From assembly GCF_009749465.1 (NCBI RefSeq), contig NZ_WBIS01000003.1:62001-126000 (forward strand): a stretch of DNA of 64,000 nucleotides, read 5' to 3'. A program made the position numbers and the translations under genes. The notes under the pieces are model-generated. The model saw only the letters and a list, made by a program, of their open reading frames with translations. It was not told the DNA's origin and ran no database searches. Below are positions 8,125 through 17,826 of this stretch, in pieces; the stretch's first letter is position 1; each line of letters begins with the position of its first letter. Origin of the DNA: Agromyces terreus (lineage in GTDB: Bacteria; Actinomycetota; Actinomycetes; Actinomycetales; Microbacteriaceae).

Positions 8125-8865
8125 ATGAGCGGCGGCGCCCTCGAGCACGGGTTCGCCCCCGACGTCGAGGCGGCGATCGCGCGGGTGCGTACCGAGGTGG
8201 CGAAGTTGCATGCCGAGTTGACGCGGTATGGGCTGGTGGTCTGGACGGGCGGCAATGTCAGCGGTCGGGTGCCGGGTGCGGATCTGTTCGTGATCAAGCC
8301 GTCGGGTGTGAGCTATGACGAGTTGGCGCCGGAGAACATGATCCTGTGCGATCTGGACGGCAACGTGATCGAGGGCACCCCGGGTGCTGAGCGGTCGCCG
8401 TCGTCGGATACGGCGGCGCATGCGTACGTGTATCGGAACATGCCCGAGGTGGGCGGTGTGGTGCACACGCATTCGACGTATGCGGTGGCGTGGGCGGCGC
8501 GCAATGAGCCGATTCCGTGTGTGATCACGGCGATGGCCGATGAGTTCGGGGGGCCGATTCCGGTGGGTCCGTTCGCGATCATCGGTGATGACTCGATCGG
8601 TCGGGGCATCGTGGAGACGTTGTCGGGGCATCGCAGCCGGGCGGTGTTGATGGCGAACCATGGTCCGTTCACGATCGGGTCGAGTGCGAAGGATGCGGTC
8701 AAGGCGGCGGTGATGGTCGAGGATGTCGCGCGCACGGTGCATCTGGCGCGTGAGGCGGGCCCGTTGGTCCCGATCCCGCAGGACGCGATCGACCGGTTGT
8801 ACGACCGCTACCAGAACGTCTACGGACAGAGCAGCGACGCTCGTCGAAAGGAACCCACGGCATGA
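8125..8865 (+). CDS. araD: L-ribulose-5-phosphate 4-epimerase
   Basis: 246 residues of the class II aldolase/AraD fold. Visible features are WTGGNVSGRV, the phosphate-binding IKPSGVSYDEL, the metal-binding HTHSTYAVAWA and a later His in LMANHGPFTIG. It converts L-ribulose 5-phosphate to D-xylulose 5-phosphate, the last step of arabinose entry into the pentose phosphate pathway. Its stop overlaps the araB start (ATGA). Codon use from about 8190 to 8780 is odd for this window: many TTG, GGT, TAT, GAT and G-ending codons replace the C-ending ones, which hints at imported or recombined DNA. Confidence 0.92.
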   Translation: MSGGALEHGFAPDVEAAIARVRTEVAKLHAELTRYGLVVWTGGNVSGRVPGADLFVIKPSGVSYDELAPENMILCDLDGNVIEGTPGAERSPSSDTAAHAYVYRNMPEVGGVVHTHSTYAVAWAARNEPIPCVITAMADEFGGPIPVGPFAIIGDDSIGRGIVETLSGHRSRAVLMANHGPFTIGSSAKDAVKAAVMVEDVARTVHLAREAGPLVPIPQDAIDRLYDRYQNVYGQSSDARRKEPTA

Positions 8866-10520
8866 CCGACTCCACCACTCAGCAGACGGATGCCGCGCGC
8901 GCGGCGATCCTCGAGGGGCGCACGTCGCTCGGCATCGAGCTCGGCTCGACGCGCATCAAGGCGTGCCTCGTCGATGCCGACGACCCGACCCGCGTGCTCG
9001 CCGTCGGCAGCCACGCGTGGGAGAACCAGTTCGTCGACCGCGTCTGGACGTACGCGCTCGAGGACGTCTGGTCGGGCCTGCAGGCGGCGTACGCCGACCT
9101 CGTCGCTGACATGCGCGCCCGGTACGGCGCCGACGCGCCCGCGACGTTCGGCGCGATCGGCGTCTCGGCGATGATGCACGGCTACCTCGCGTTCGACGAG
9201 GCGGGCGAGCTGCTCGTGCCGTTCCGCACGTGGCGCAACACGTCGACGGGCGCGGCATCCGCCGAGCTCAGCGAGCGCTTCGGCGTGAACATCCCGCTGC
9301 GGTGGTCGATCGCGCACCTGCACCAGGCGGTGCTCGACGGCGAGGCGCACGTTCCCGACATCCGCTTCGTGACGACCCTGGCGGGGTACGTGCACTGGAA
9401 GCTCACGGGCGAGAAGGTGTTGGGCGTCGGCGACGCGTCGGGCATGTTCCCCATCAGCGCGGCCCCGATCAGCACCGCCCCGATCAGCGCGGCCCCGATC
9501 AGCGCGGCCCACGGCTACGACGCGGCGCTCGTCGCGTCGTACGACGAACTCGTCGGCGAGCGGATGCCGCGGCCGCTCCTCGAGCTGCTGCCGGCCTCGC
9601 TCGACGCGGGCGCCGACGCCGGCTCGCTCACCGCCGACGGTGCGGCCCTGCTCGACCCGAGCGGAACGCTGCAGCCCGGGATTCCGCTATGCCCGCCCGA
9701 GGGCGACGCGGGCACCGGCATGGTCGCGACGAACTCGGTGGCCCCGCGCACCGGCAACGTGAGCGCCGGCACGAGCATCTTCGCGATGGTCGTGCTCGAA
9801 CGCCCGCTCGAGCACGCCCACCACGAGCTCGACCTCGTGACCACGCCCGCGGGCGACCCGGTCGCGATGGTGCACTGCAACAACGGGGCGAGCGAGCTCG
9901 CCGCGTGGGCGGGCGTGTTCGGGCAGTTCGCCGCGGCATCCGGAACCCCGCTCGACGGCGACGCCGTCTTCGAGGCGCTGTTCGCGGCCGCGCTCGAGGG
10001 CGAGGCCGACGCGGGCGGGCTCCTCGCCTACAACCACCTCGCCGGGGAGCCCATCGCGGGCCTCGTCGAGGGGCGTCCGCTCATCGTGCGCACGCCCGAC
10101 AGCCGGCTCACGCTCGCCAACTTCATGCGCGCCCAGCTCTACGGCGTGTTCGGCACCCTCGCGCTCGGCATGCGCGTGCTCTCGGGCGAGGGCGTCGAGC
10201 TCGACCGCATGTTCGCGCACGGCGGCATGTTCCGCACGGCGGGGGTCGCCCAGCGCTTCCTCGCGGGCGCGCTCGATGCGCCCGTCGCGGTCGGCGAGAC
10301 CGCCTCCGAGGGCGGCGCGTGGGGCATCGCGGTGCTCGCGTCGTACCGCTCCCGCGGCGCGGGGCGCAGCCTCGGCGCCTACCTCGACGAGACGGTCTTC
10401 GCGAACGCGGCGATCGACACCGTCGATCCCGATCCGGCGGATGCCGCCGGCTTCGCCGACTACCTCGACCGCTACCGGGCCGGCCTCGCCGCCGAGGCCG
10501 CCGCCGTCGAAGCACTCTGA
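8862..10520 (+). CDS. araB: FGGY-family L-ribulokinase
   Basis: 552 residues. The N-terminal FGGY nucleotide-binding start is [17 protein letters not shown]; the C-terminal half has [14 protein letters not shown] and [20 protein letters not shown] with an ATP-binding glycine cluster. It phosphorylates L-ribulose between AraA and AraD. The position between araD and araA supports AraB rather than xylulokinase. Residues about 195-216 hold a tandem repeat ([20 protein letters not shown]) made by four 15-bp units at 9453-9512, probably a surface-loop expansion. The ATG overlaps the araD stop by four bases. Confidence 0.85.
   Translation: MTDSTTQQTDAARAAILEGRTSLGIELGSTRIKACLVDADDPTRVLAVGSHAWENQFVDRVWTYALEDVWSGLQAAYADLVADMRARYGADAPATFGAIGVSAMMHGYLAFDEAGELLVPFRTWRNTSTGAASAELSERFGVNIPLRWSIAHLHQAVLDGEAHVPDIRFVTTLAGYVHWKLTGEKVLGVGDASGMFPISAAPISTAPISAAPISAAHGYDAALVASYDELVGERMPRPLLELLPASLDAGADAGSLTADGAALLDPSGTLQPGIPLCPPEGDAGTGMVATNSVAPRTGNVSAGTSIFAMVVLERPLEHAHHELDLVTTPAGDPVAMVHCNNGASELAAWAGVFGQFAAASGTPLDGDAVFEALFAAALEGEADAGGLLAYNHLAGEPIAGLVEGRPLIVRTPDSRLTLANFMRAQLYGVFGTLALGMRVLSGEGVELDRMFAHGGMFRTAGVAQRFLAGALDAPVAVGETASEGGAWGIAVLASYRSRGAGRSLGAYLDETVFANAAIDTVDPDPADAAGFADYLDRYRAGLAAEAAAVEAL
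9453..9512 (+). repeat. 15-bp in-frame tandem repeat inside araB
   Basis: Four adjoining 15-bp units of the form ATCAGCGCGGCCCCG lie at 9453, 9468, 9483 and 9498. The second differs by AC instead of GG, and the last is changed at its end. The reading frame is kept. Confidence 0.85.
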
Positions 10521-10549
10521 TCTCTCCCACCCCAGCAGAAGGACTCCTC

Positions 10550-12073
10550 ATGGCACGCACCCCGCTCACCACCTCGCTCGACCAGTACGAGGTCTGGTTC
10601 CTCACCGGCAGCCAGCACCTCTACGGCCCCGAGACCCTCGCACAGGTCGCGGCGCAGTCGGAGCAGATCGCCGCGACGCTCGACGCGGCATCCGACGTGC
10701 CCGTGAAGGTCGTCTGGCTGCCCGTGCTCACCGACTCGGCCGCGATCAAGCAGGTCGCCCTCGAGGCGAACGCCGCCCCGAACGTCATCGGCGTCGTCGC
10801 GTGGATGCACACGTTCAGCCCCGCGAAGATGTGGATCGCCGGCCTCGACGCCCTGCAGAAGCCGCTCGCGCACCTGCACACGCAGGCCAACGTCGAGCTG
10901 CCCTACGCCGAGATCGACTTCGACTTCATGAACCTCAACCAGGCCGCGCACGGCGACCGCGAGTTCGGCTACATCCAGACCCGCCTCGGCGTGCCGCGCA
11001 AGACGATCGTCGGCCACGCGAGCGACGCGCAGGTGCAGCGCGAGCTCGGCACCTGGCAGCGGGCCGCGGCCGGCCTCGCGGCATCCCGCGACCTGCGGCT
11101 CGCGCGCTTCGGCGACAACATGCGCTACGTCGCCGTCACCGAGGGCGACAAGACCGAGGCCGAGCTGCGGCTCGGCGTGCAGGTCAACACGTGGGGCGTC
11201 AACGAGCTCGCCGAGGCGGTGGCCGCGGCATCCGAGGCCGAGATCGACGAGCTCGTCGCGGTCTACGAGGCCGAGTACGACGTCGTGCCCGAACTGCGCA
11301 AGGGCGGCGAGCGCCACCAGTCGCTGCGCGACGGCGCCGCGATCGAGATCGGGCTGCGCTCGTTCCTCGAGGAGGGCGGCTTCGGCGCGTTCACCACGAG
11401 CTTCGAGGACCTCGGCGAGTTGAAGCAGCTGCCGGGCCTCGCGGTGCAGCGCCTCATGGCCGAGGGCTACGGCTTCGGCGCCGAGGGCGACTGGAAGACC
11501 GCCGTGCTCGTGCGCATCGCGAACGTCATGGGCGCCGGCCTTCCGGGCGGGGCGAGCCTCATGGAGGACTACACCTACGACCTGACCCCCGGCGACGAGG
11601 TCATCCTCGGCGCGCACATGCTCGAGGTCTCGCCCTCGCTCACCGCGTCGAAGCCGAGCCTCGAGATCCACCCGCTCGGCATCGGCGGCAAGGACGACCC
11701 CGTGCGCCTCGTCTTCACGGCCGACGCGGGCCCGGCCGTCGTGGTCGCGATGAGCGACATGCGCGACCGGTTCCGGCTCACGGCCAACGTGGTCGAGAAC
11801 GTCGAGCTGCGGCATCCGCTGCCCAAGCTGCCCGTCGGCCGTGCCGTCTGGAAGCCGGCCCCCGACTTCAAGACGAGCGCCGCGGCCTGGCTCACGGCCG
11901 GCGCCGCGCACCACACCGTCATGTCGACGGCCGTCGGCATCGAGGTGTTCCGCGACTTCGCCGAGATGGCCAAGCTCGAGCTGCTCGTCATCGACGAGGA
12001 CACGACCACCCGCGACTTCCAGCGCGAGGTGCGCTGGAACCAGGCCTACTACCGACTCGCGCAGGGCCTGTGA
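10550..12073 (+). CDS. araA: L-arabinose isomerase
   Basis: 507 residues, ATG 10550 preceded by AGAAGGA. The family start [20 protein letters not shown] is present, followed by the conserved [19 protein letters not shown], metal-binding Glu and His positions around [11 protein letters not shown] and EDYTYDL, and [18 protein letters not shown] sequence ([14 protein letters not shown]). It converts L-arabinose to L-ribulose in the cytoplasm. It lies 29 bases after araB and overlaps the epimerase gene by four bases. Length matches the normal 500-residue enzyme. Confidence 0.96.
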   Translation: MARTPLTTSLDQYEVWFLTGSQHLYGPETLAQVAAQSEQIAATLDAASDVPVKVVWLPVLTDSAAIKQVALEANAAPNVIGVVAWMHTFSPAKMWIAGLDALQKPLAHLHTQANVELPYAEIDFDFMNLNQAAHGDREFGYIQTRLGVPRKTIVGHASDAQVQRELGTWQRAAAGLAASRDLRLARFGDNMRYVAVTEGDKTEAELRLGVQVNTWGVNELAEAVAAASEAEIDELVAVYEAEYDVVPELRKGGERHQSLRDGAAIEIGLRSFLEEGGFGAFTTSFEDLGELKQLPGLAVQRLMAEGYGFGAEGDWKTAVLVRIANVMGAGLPGGASLMEDYTYDLTPGDEVILGAHMLEVSPSLTASKPSLEIHPLGIGGKDDPVRLVFTADAGPAVVVAMSDMRDRFRLTANVVENVELRHPLPKLPVGRAVWKPAPDFKTSAAAWLTAGAAHHTVMSTAVGIEVFRDFAEMAKLELLVIDEDTTTRDFQREVRWNQAYYRLAQGL

Positions 12074-12990
12074 CCTCGGTGAACGAGCTCTCGGGGTACC
12101 AGCACGAGATCGCCGCACACGGCTACGCGGCGAGCATCGCGAGCGTGGGGGCGTCGCTGCGCACGCTGACGTTCGAGGGGCGCGACCTGATCGTGCCGTT
12201 CGCGGCCGACGAGGTGCGTCCCGCCTACCGCGGGGCGACCCTCGTGCCGTGGCCGAACCGCGTGGTCGACGGCCGGTACCGCTTCGGCGGCGTCGAGCAG
12301 CAGCTGGCGCTCACGGAGCCCGAGCGCGGCCACGCCCTGCACGGCCTCGCGGTCTGGCTCGACTTCGAGCCCGTCGTCCGCGAGAGCGCGCGGGTGGTGC
12401 TCGCGGCCGTCGTCGAGGCGCAGGCGGGCTACCCGCACCGACTCGAGGTCGAGGTCGAGTTCCGCATCGACGAGGCGGGCCTGCACACGCAGGTCACGGC
12501 CACGAACACCGGCTCGGATGCCGCGCCCTACGGCACGGGTCCGCACCCGTACCTCGTGGCCGGCGAGGGCGCGGTCGACGACTGGACGCTCGAGCTGCCC
12601 GCCGCGACCGTGCTCGAGGTGACGCCCGACCGGCTGATCCCGACCGCGCCGGCGCCGGTCGCGAAGGAGCGCGACGGCGATTCGTTCGACTACCGGATGC
12701 CGCAGCGCATCGGGGCCACGGAGATCGACCACGCCTTCACGGGCCTCGCGTACGACGCCGAGGGCATCGTGCAGGCCAGGCTCACCGCGCCCGACGGGCG
12801 CGGCGTCGGCATGCTCTGGGGCGAGGAGTGCCCGTGGGTGCAGATCCACACCGCCGACGGCAGCGGCCGCACCGGCCTCGCCGTCGAGCCGATGACCTGC
12901 CCGCCCGACGCGTTCAACTCGGGCACCGACCTCATCGTGCTCGAACCGGGCGCGGCGAGCTCCGCCGGGTGGACGATCTTCGCGATCTGA
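12070..12990 (+). CDS. Aldose 1-epimerase family protein
   Basis: 306 residues, GTG at 12070 overlapping the araA stop (GTGA); GTG 12079 is an alternative. It has the mutarotase signatures: [12 protein letters not shown], His in [16 protein letters not shown], catalytic His in [14 protein letters not shown] and a Glu in [16 protein letters not shown]. It interconverts alpha and beta anomers; in this operon the substrate is likely L-arabinose before isomerisation. A long hairpin at 12995-13058 ends the unit. Confidence 0.88.
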   Translation: MTSVNELSGYQHEIAAHGYAASIASVGASLRTLTFEGRDLIVPFAADEVRPAYRGATLVPWPNRVVDGRYRFGGVEQQLALTEPERGHALHGLAVWLDFEPVVRESARVVLAAVVEAQAGYPHRLEVEVEFRIDEAGLHTQVTATNTGSDAAPYGTGPHPYLVAGEGAVDDWTLELPAATVLEVTPDRLIPTAPAPVAKERDGDSFDYRMPQRIGATEIDHAFTGLAYDAEGIVQARLTAPDGRGVGMLWGEECPWVQIHTADGSGRTGLAVEPMTCPPDAFNSGTDLIVLEPGAASSAGWTIFAI

Positions 12991-12994
12991 CGCG

Positions 12995-13058
12995 CCGGCT
13001 GGGGCCCGGCCGGCCACCGCTTCTCGACGGGAGCGGTGGTCGACCGGGCCTCAGCCGG
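12995..13058. terminator. Bidirectional terminator hairpin between convergent genes
   Basis: The left arm (12995-13020) and right arm (13033-13058) form an imperfect inverted repeat with blocks CCGGCTG/CAGCCGG, GGCCCGG/CCGGGCC and CCACCGCT/AGCGGTGG. It lies between the epimerase (+) and the LLM gene (-) and overlaps the LLM stop codon. Confidence 0.6.
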
Positions 13059-14034
13059 GCAGCACCTCGGCGAGGGCGTCGAGCGACCCGAGCCGGTCGT
13101 CGCCGACGGGGGCGAGCACGACCGAGCTCGCACCCGCGGCGTGACGTGCGGCGATGCGTTCGCGAACCCCTGCCGGAGTCCCGGCGAGCGAGAGCTCGGC
13201 GACCCACTCGTCGGGCATCCGGGCTGCGAACTCGTCGGGACCTGCGCTCTCGAGCCGCAGACGGGCGAGCTCCTCGGCGAATGGCAGACCCACGAGATGC
13301 GGTGACCAGTCGGGCTCGCCGACGTACGCGAGGCCGGGGCGCACCTGCGCGAGCGCCGCCGCATCGTCGGCGTGGACCGCCGCGACGTCGTAGCTCACGA
13401 CGATCGGAGCGGCACCGGCATCCGTCGCCGGCATGCCGCCCTGCACCTGCGCGAGCGCCGCCGCGACGTAGGCCGGGACCGCCGGTTCGGCGAGGACGAC
13501 GCCGTCGGCCGTCGCGCCGGCCAGGCCGAGCGACTTCGGGCCGCGCACGCCGAGCAGCACGGGAGGCGGAGCGTCGGGCCGTTCGGAGAGGACGACCCCC
13601 TCGACGTCGACGTATCGGCCGGCGGCCGGACCGGGCTCGCCGCGGAGCAGCGTGCGCACGGCGATCGTGTACTCGGCGAGCAGGGTCAGCGGGCTGGCGG
13701 GCCAGGCGCCGACCTGCCGCATCCACGCGGGCATGCCGTGCCCGATGCCGGCGATGAGGCGGCCGGGGAAGAGCTGGGCGAGCGTGCCGAGCTCCATCGC
13801 GCTGAACGCCGCGTTGCGCGCCCCCGCGGGCAGGATGCCGACGCCGACCGAGATGCGCTCGGTCACCGCGAGCACGACGCCGGCCTGGGCGATACCGCCC
13901 CGGAAGCCGAGGTCTTCGACCACCCAGAGCTCGTCGAAGCCGAGCGCCTCGGCCCGGCGGGCGTACGGCAGCACCTGTTCGATGGGGAGGTCTCGGGGAA
14001 GCATCACGCCGACGCGTGCACGGGGGCTGGTCAC
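13051..14034 (-). CDS. LLM-class flavin/F420-dependent oxidoreductase
   Basis: 327 residues from GTG 14034, chosen because the divergent prpB begins at 14178 and the luciferase-like fold starts right after it (RARVGVMLPRDLPIEQV). The TIM-barrel luciferase-like monooxygenase pattern is clear: ARRAEALGFDELWVVEDLGF, ERISVGVGILPAGARN, AIGHGMPAWMRQVG-like (IGHGMPAWMRQVG) and TPAGVRERIAARHAAGAS. In actinobacteria these use FMN or F420. The substrate cannot be told. Confidence 0.8.
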   Translation of the reverse strand: MTSPRARVGVMLPRDLPIEQVLPYARRAEALGFDELWVVEDLGFRGGIAQAGVVLAVTERISVGVGILPAGARNAAFSAMELGTLAQLFPGRLIAGIGHGMPAWMRQVGAWPASPLTLLAEYTIAVRTLLRGEPGPAAGRYVDVEGVVLSERPDAPPPVLLGVRGPKSLGLAGATADGVVLAEPAVPAYVAAALAQVQGGMPATDAGAAPIVVSYDVAAVHADDAAALAQVRPGLAYVGEPDWSPHLVGLPFAEELARLRLESAGPDEFAARMPDEWVAELSLAGTPAGVRERIAARHAAGASSVVLAPVGDDRLGSLDALAEVLPG

Positions 14035-14177
14035 GGAGGCATCCTCGCAGATCGGCGGCGCGCCGAGGGTTCCGATGAGCGGCAGGGTCGGCGGGCGGCG
14101 CCCCGTGGACGGGTAGCCTGAGAGACGGACCCGCCGGCTCGACGAACGCCGCATGCGGCCCGCGAAAGGACACGCCG

Positions 14178-15077
14178 ATGCTCTACTCCCAGACTCCTGC
14201 GACCGAGAAGCGCCGCCTGTTCCGCGAACGCCTGGCATCGGGCGAGCTGCTGCGGTTCCCGGGGGCGTTCAATCCGCTCTCGGCGCGACTCATCGAACGC
14301 AAGGGGTTCGAGGGCGTCTACATCTCGGGTGCCGTGCTCTCGGCCGATCTCGGGCTGCCCGACATCGGCCTGACGACCCTCACCGAGGTTGCGGGCCGCG
14401 GGCAGCAGATCGCCCGCATGACCGACCTGCCGGCGATCATCGACGCAGACACCGGCTTCGGCGAGCCCATGAACGTCGCCCGCACCATCCAGACTCTCGA
14501 AGACGCCGGGCTCGCGGGCACCCACATCGAGGACCAGATCAACCCGAAGCGCTGCGGGCACCTCGACGGCAAGGCCGTCGTCGACGAGAACACGGCGATC
14601 AAGCGCATCCGCGCGGCCGCCGACGCCCGCCGCGACCCGAACTTCCTCATCATGGCGCGCACCGACATCCGCGCCGTCGAGGGGCTCGACGCCGCGATCG
14701 ACCGTGCCAAGGCGCTCGTCGACGCCGGCGCCGACGCGATCTTCCCCGAGGCGATGCGCGACCTCGGCGAGTTCGAGGCCATGCGCAACGCGCTCGACGT
14801 GCCGATTCTCGCCAACATGACCGAGTTCGGCAAGAGCGACCTGTTCTCGGTCGAGCAGCTCCGCAGCGCGGGCGTGAACATCGTCATCTGGCCGGTGTCG
14901 CTGCTGCGCATCGCCATGGGCGCGGCCGGGCGGGCGCTCGACACGATCGTCGACGAGGGCCACCTCACCTCGAAGCTCGGCGAGATGCAGCACCGCGCCG
15001 ACCTCTACGACCTCGTCGACTACGAGGCGTACAACCACTTCGACCAGGACGTCTTCAACTTCGAGATCGCGCGCTGA
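14178..15077 (+). CDS. prpB: 2-methylisocitrate lyase / isocitrate lyase-PEP mutase family
   Basis: 299 residues. The active-site motif KRCGH occurs in QINPKRCGHLDGK, with the metal-binding DADTGFGEPMNV and HIEDQ segments and ARTDIRAVEGLDAAIDRA. This matches methylisocitrate lyase, which splits 2-methylisocitrate into pyruvate and succinate in propionate breakdown. No prpC or prpD is adjacent, so a related lyase of the same superfamily is possible. ATG 14178 has GAAAGGA upstream. It is convergent with the PIN gene, four bases apart. Confidence 0.85.
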   Translation: MLYSQTPATEKRRLFRERLASGELLRFPGAFNPLSARLIERKGFEGVYISGAVLSADLGLPDIGLTTLTEVAGRGQQIARMTDLPAIIDADTGFGEPMNVARTIQTLEDAGLAGTHIEDQINPKRCGHLDGKAVVDENTAIKRIRAAADARRDPNFLIMARTDIRAVEGLDAAIDRAKALVDAGADAIFPEAMRDLGEFEAMRNALDVPILANMTEFGKSDLFSVEQLRSAGVNIVIWPVSLLRIAMGAAGRALDTIVDEGHLTSKLGEMQHRADLYDLVDYEAYNHFDQDVFNFEIAR

Positions 15078-15081
15078 GCGT

Positions 15082-15480
15082 TCAGCGCGCGAGGTCGTCG
15101 AACTCGGCGATCGGGATGCGCCCGGTCGCCGCGTCGCGCAGCACCGGATCGTCGGTGACGAGCGCGTCGGCCTGCAGCACCGCCACCGCCAGGTACTCGG
15201 CCGGCGTCACGTCGGGCCAGTCGAGCTGTGTGGCGAGCTTGAACGCGGTCGATCGGGAGACCCGGTCGCCGAGCAGCCGGATCTTCAGCTCGGCGAGCCC
15301 CTCGAGCTCGGCACGCGCGGTGCGCTCGTCGAGCCGCCCCGCCCTGACCTCGGTGTAGAGCCGAGACAGCACGTGCGAGCGCAGCACCGAGGGTGCCACG
15401 AGCTGTCGGCCGGCGCTCGGCTCGAGCGGGTCGCGGATGAGTCGCAGCGCGACGGCGGCGTCGATGGCGTAGCGGGTCAT
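15082..15480 (-). CDS. PIN-domain protein
   Basis: 132 residues from ATG 15480. The fold matches VapC-like PIN domains: first acidic residue in YAIDAAVALRLI, and a late LQADALVTDDPVLRDAA with the conserved Asp. The usual Glu of the second motif is not obvious (LVAPSVLRSHVLSRLY has His/Ser there), so nuclease activity is uncertain. No antitoxin is encoded beside it; the divergent 69-residue gene is not a typical VapB. Confidence 0.65.
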   Translation of the reverse strand: MTRYAIDAAVALRLIRDPLEPSAGRQLVAPSVLRSHVLSRLYTEVRAGRLDERTARAELEGLAELKIRLLGDRVSRSTAFKLATQLDWPDVTPAEYLAVAVLQADALVTDDPVLRDAATGRIPIAEFDDLAR

Positions 15481-15604
15481 GCTCCGATCGTCGCAGGCCC
15501 CGACGACGACCGACAGCCCCATCGGGACGCGCTCCGCTGAACAGCTGCTGGGACTGCGACCGCGGACGTTGACGCGGCGCGACGCCGGGGCGCAGACTCG
15601 CCCC

Positions 15605-15814
15605 ATGGATGAACGCGAAGCCGCCGAACTGCGCAGCGTCGAAGAGGTCGTCGATCGACTCGTCGAGAAGTACCCGGGCGTCGACCGGCGGACGGTCGAG
15701 CAGATCGTCGCCGAGGAGCATCACGAGTTCGACGGGCGCCGCGTCCGCGACTTCGTGCCGGTGCTCGTCGAGAAGAGCGCCAAGAAACGGGTCAAGGCGC
15801 TGCAGCGCGCCTGA
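15605..15814 (+). CDS. Small three-helix-bundle dimerization-like protein
   Basis: 69 residues from ATG 15605. The sequence is charged and helical: AAELRSVEEVVDRLVEKYPG, then DRRTVEQIVAEEHHEFDGRR and VRDFVPVLVEKSAKKRVKAL. This resembles the short actinobacterial three-helix-bundle dimerization domain (DUF3562-like), whose function is unknown. It is divergent from the PIN gene, 124 bases away, and convergent with the GAP-family gene. Confidence 0.65.
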   Translation: MDEREAAELRSVEEVVDRLVEKYPGVDRRTVEQIVAEEHHEFDGRRVRDFVPVLVEKSAKKRVKALQRA

Positions 15815-15830
15815 CGCGCGCCGTGCGGCG

Positions 15831-16499
15831 TCAGAAGCGGCTGAGCCCGCTGCCGAGCACGACCACGCCGATCAGCAGCACGATGAGCGAGGTGACGACG
15901 CCGCTGTTGCGGACGAGCCAGTCCTGCCAGATGAGGAGCCGCGGTTCCATGCGGTGCGGGGCGATGAGCGTGACGATGATGGGCACCGCGACCGTGGAGG
16001 CGGCGATCGCCGCGTAGACGCCGATCGAGATCGCCGAGGCGCCGAGGTCGAGGTCTTCGCCGCGGATCGCGAGGCCGGCGGCGATGGCGAGCAGGATCGC
16101 CTTCGGACGGATGTTCAGCACGAGGGCGAGGCCCACGGCCTGCCACGGGCCGATGCGGTCGACCGATCTCAGCCACGCGGGCAGCTCGGTGCGGGTCGAG
16201 CGCCGGGCGCGACGCCACGAGACGATCGCCAGCACGATGAGCGCGATGCCGATCGCGGACTCCCACAGGCCGATGGCCGTGTTCGGGCGCAGGCCGAGCT
16301 TGGGCGCCGGGATGAGCTGCGCCGAGAGCGTGCAGAGCGAGACGACGAGCAGCAGGCCCGAGACCCACCCGATGAGGAAGGGCAGCGCCGTGCGGCCGCG
16401 GTTCGGGGAGAGCAGCAGCACGATGGTGGCCATGATCGGCACGGAGCTGACCGCGGCGGCGACGGCGATCGGGAGCAGGTGTCCGATGGCGGCGAGCAT
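15831..16499 (-). CDS. GAP-family (Sap-like) membrane protein
   Basis: 222 residues from ATG 16499 with six hydrophobic segments, including LLPIAVAAAVSSVPIMATIV, FLIGWVSGLLLVVSLCTLSA, AIGIALIVLAIVSW and a C-terminal VTSLIVLLIGVVVLGSG. Actinobacterial GAP/Sap proteins include factors for cell-surface lipid display, but here only membership is supported. It lies 16 bases after the AI-2E gene on the same strand and may be co-transcribed with it. Confidence 0.7.
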   Translation of the reverse strand: MLAAIGHLLPIAVAAAVSSVPIMATIVLLLSPNRGRTALPFLIGWVSGLLLVVSLCTLSAQLIPAPKLGLRPNTAIGLWESAIGIALIVLAIVSWRRARRSTRTELPAWLRSVDRIGPWQAVGLALVLNIRPKAILLAIAAGLAIRGEDLDLGASAISIGVYAAIAASTVAVPIIVTLIAPHRMEPRLLIWQDWLVRNSGVVTSLIVLLIGVVVLGSGLSRF

Positions 16500-16515
16500 G
16501 TCTCGTCCTCGCCGC

Positions 16516-17754
16516 TCAGTCGCGGGCCGCGTCGTCGGCCGGGCTCGCCGGTTCCGCGGTCTCGGCGGAGGGCAGGGCGGCGACCTCGCCGGACTTCTTC
16601 GCGCGACGGGCCGCCCGGCGCGCGGCATCCGAGGTCGCGAGGCTCGCCTTCGCCTCGTCGAGGTCGCCGAGCAGCGGACGTACCCACGGCATGCGCGGGT
16701 TGGTGTCGATGAGCAGGAGGCGCACGAGGAGGGTGAGCGGGATCGCGAGGATCGCGCCGGTCGGCCCCAGCACGATCGCCCAGAACAGCACCGAGAAGAA
16801 CGTGATGGTCTGGCTGAGCGCGACGGCGTTGCCGACGACGCGCGGCTGCACGATCGACTGCACGCCGGCGTTCACGATGCCGTACAGCACGATGACGGCG
16901 ATCACCGTCTGCCAGCCGCCGGTGAGGGCGCCGAAGACGATGGGCGGGATGATCGCGATGAAGTAGCCGACGTTGGGGATGAAGCTGCAGATGAACGACA
17001 GCAGGCCCCAGATGAACGCGCCGGGCACGCCGAGCACCTCGAGGACGACCCAGTTGATGAGACCCTGGGCGATGCCGAGCGCGGTCGTGACCACCATGTA
17101 GCGGCGGACGTTGCTCGCGTAATCGGCGACGGCGCGGACGAACAACGGGCGCCGGGTCTCGATCTGCCGCAGCGCGGCCGGCAGGAGCGCGGCGTCCATC
17201 GCCATGAGCAGCAGCATCGTGAAGATGATGACGAAGGTCGAGGTCAGGCCCACGAGACCGCCCGCCAACCCCCAGACGACCTGGGCGATCTGCCCGACGT
17301 CGAAGCTGCCGAGCGCCGCGCTGATCTCGGCGGAGTCGATGCCGACGGAGGCCAGCCACGTGCCGACGCCCGCGATCCACGCGTGGATCTCGGGGGCGAA
17401 CTGGGGCAGCAGCTCGGCGAACTGGCTGAGGGCCACGAGCACCGCGTACCCGAACACGAGCAGGAGCGCGACGACGGCGACGATGACCGCGCCCGTGGCG
17501 ATGCCGCGGGGCACCCCCCGACGTTCGAGGGCGACCCGGAGCGGATGCACGCAGATCGTGAGCACGAGCGCGAGGAACACGGGCGCGACGATCGAGGAGA
17601 TCTGGGCGAGGCCGATGACGGCCAGCGTGCCGCCGCCGAGTCCCATGAGGATGAACGCATTGCGGTGCAACGGGGTCGCGGCCGCGGCCGCAGCGGCGGC
17701 ATCCGGGGCCTCATGCTCCGGTTCGGGCTCGGGGTGCTTCCGGTTCCACCACAT
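16516..17754 (-). CDS. AI-2E family (PerM/TqsA-like) transporter
   Basis: 412 residues. Hydrophobic pairs at about 35-75, 80-110, a long loop, then STFVIIFTMLLLMAMDAALL, and the family block GVPGAFIWGLLSFICSFIPN followed by VGYFIAIIPPIVFGALTGGW. YGIVNAGVQSIVQPRVVGNA is also typical. The C-terminal ~60 residues are a charged Lys/Arg then Pro/Ala/Glu-rich tail. The family exports small solutes or ions; the substrate is not known here. Confidence 0.85.
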   Translation of the reverse strand: MWWNRKHPEPEPEHEAPDAAAAAAAATPLHRNAFILMGLGGGTLAVIGLAQISSIVAPVFLALVLTICVHPLRVALERRGVPRGIATGAVIVAVVALLLVFGYAVLVALSQFAELLPQFAPEIHAWIAGVGTWLASVGIDSAEISAALGSFDVGQIAQVVWGLAGGLVGLTSTFVIIFTMLLLMAMDAALLPAALRQIETRRPLFVRAVADYASNVRRYMVVTTALGIAQGLINWVVLEVLGVPGAFIWGLLSFICSFIPNVGYFIAIIPPIVFGALTGGWQTVIAVIVLYGIVNAGVQSIVQPRVVGNAVALSQTITFFSVLFWAIVLGPTGAILAIPLTLLVRLLLIDTNPRMPWVRPLLGDLDEAKASLATSDAARRAARRAKKSGEVAALPSAETAEPASPADDAARD

Positions 17755-17826
17755 CGAGGTCAGGCTAGTGCCAGAGCGGCTCGGCGTGGGGGAGATGCGG
17801 CGGATGCGTCGTGAACGCGGTCGGGG

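Noticed and set aside
15082..15814. A VapBC toxin-antitoxin pair formed by the PIN gene and the 69-residue gene.
   Set aside because: They are divergent, not overlapping, and the small protein lacks a DNA-binding antitoxin motif.
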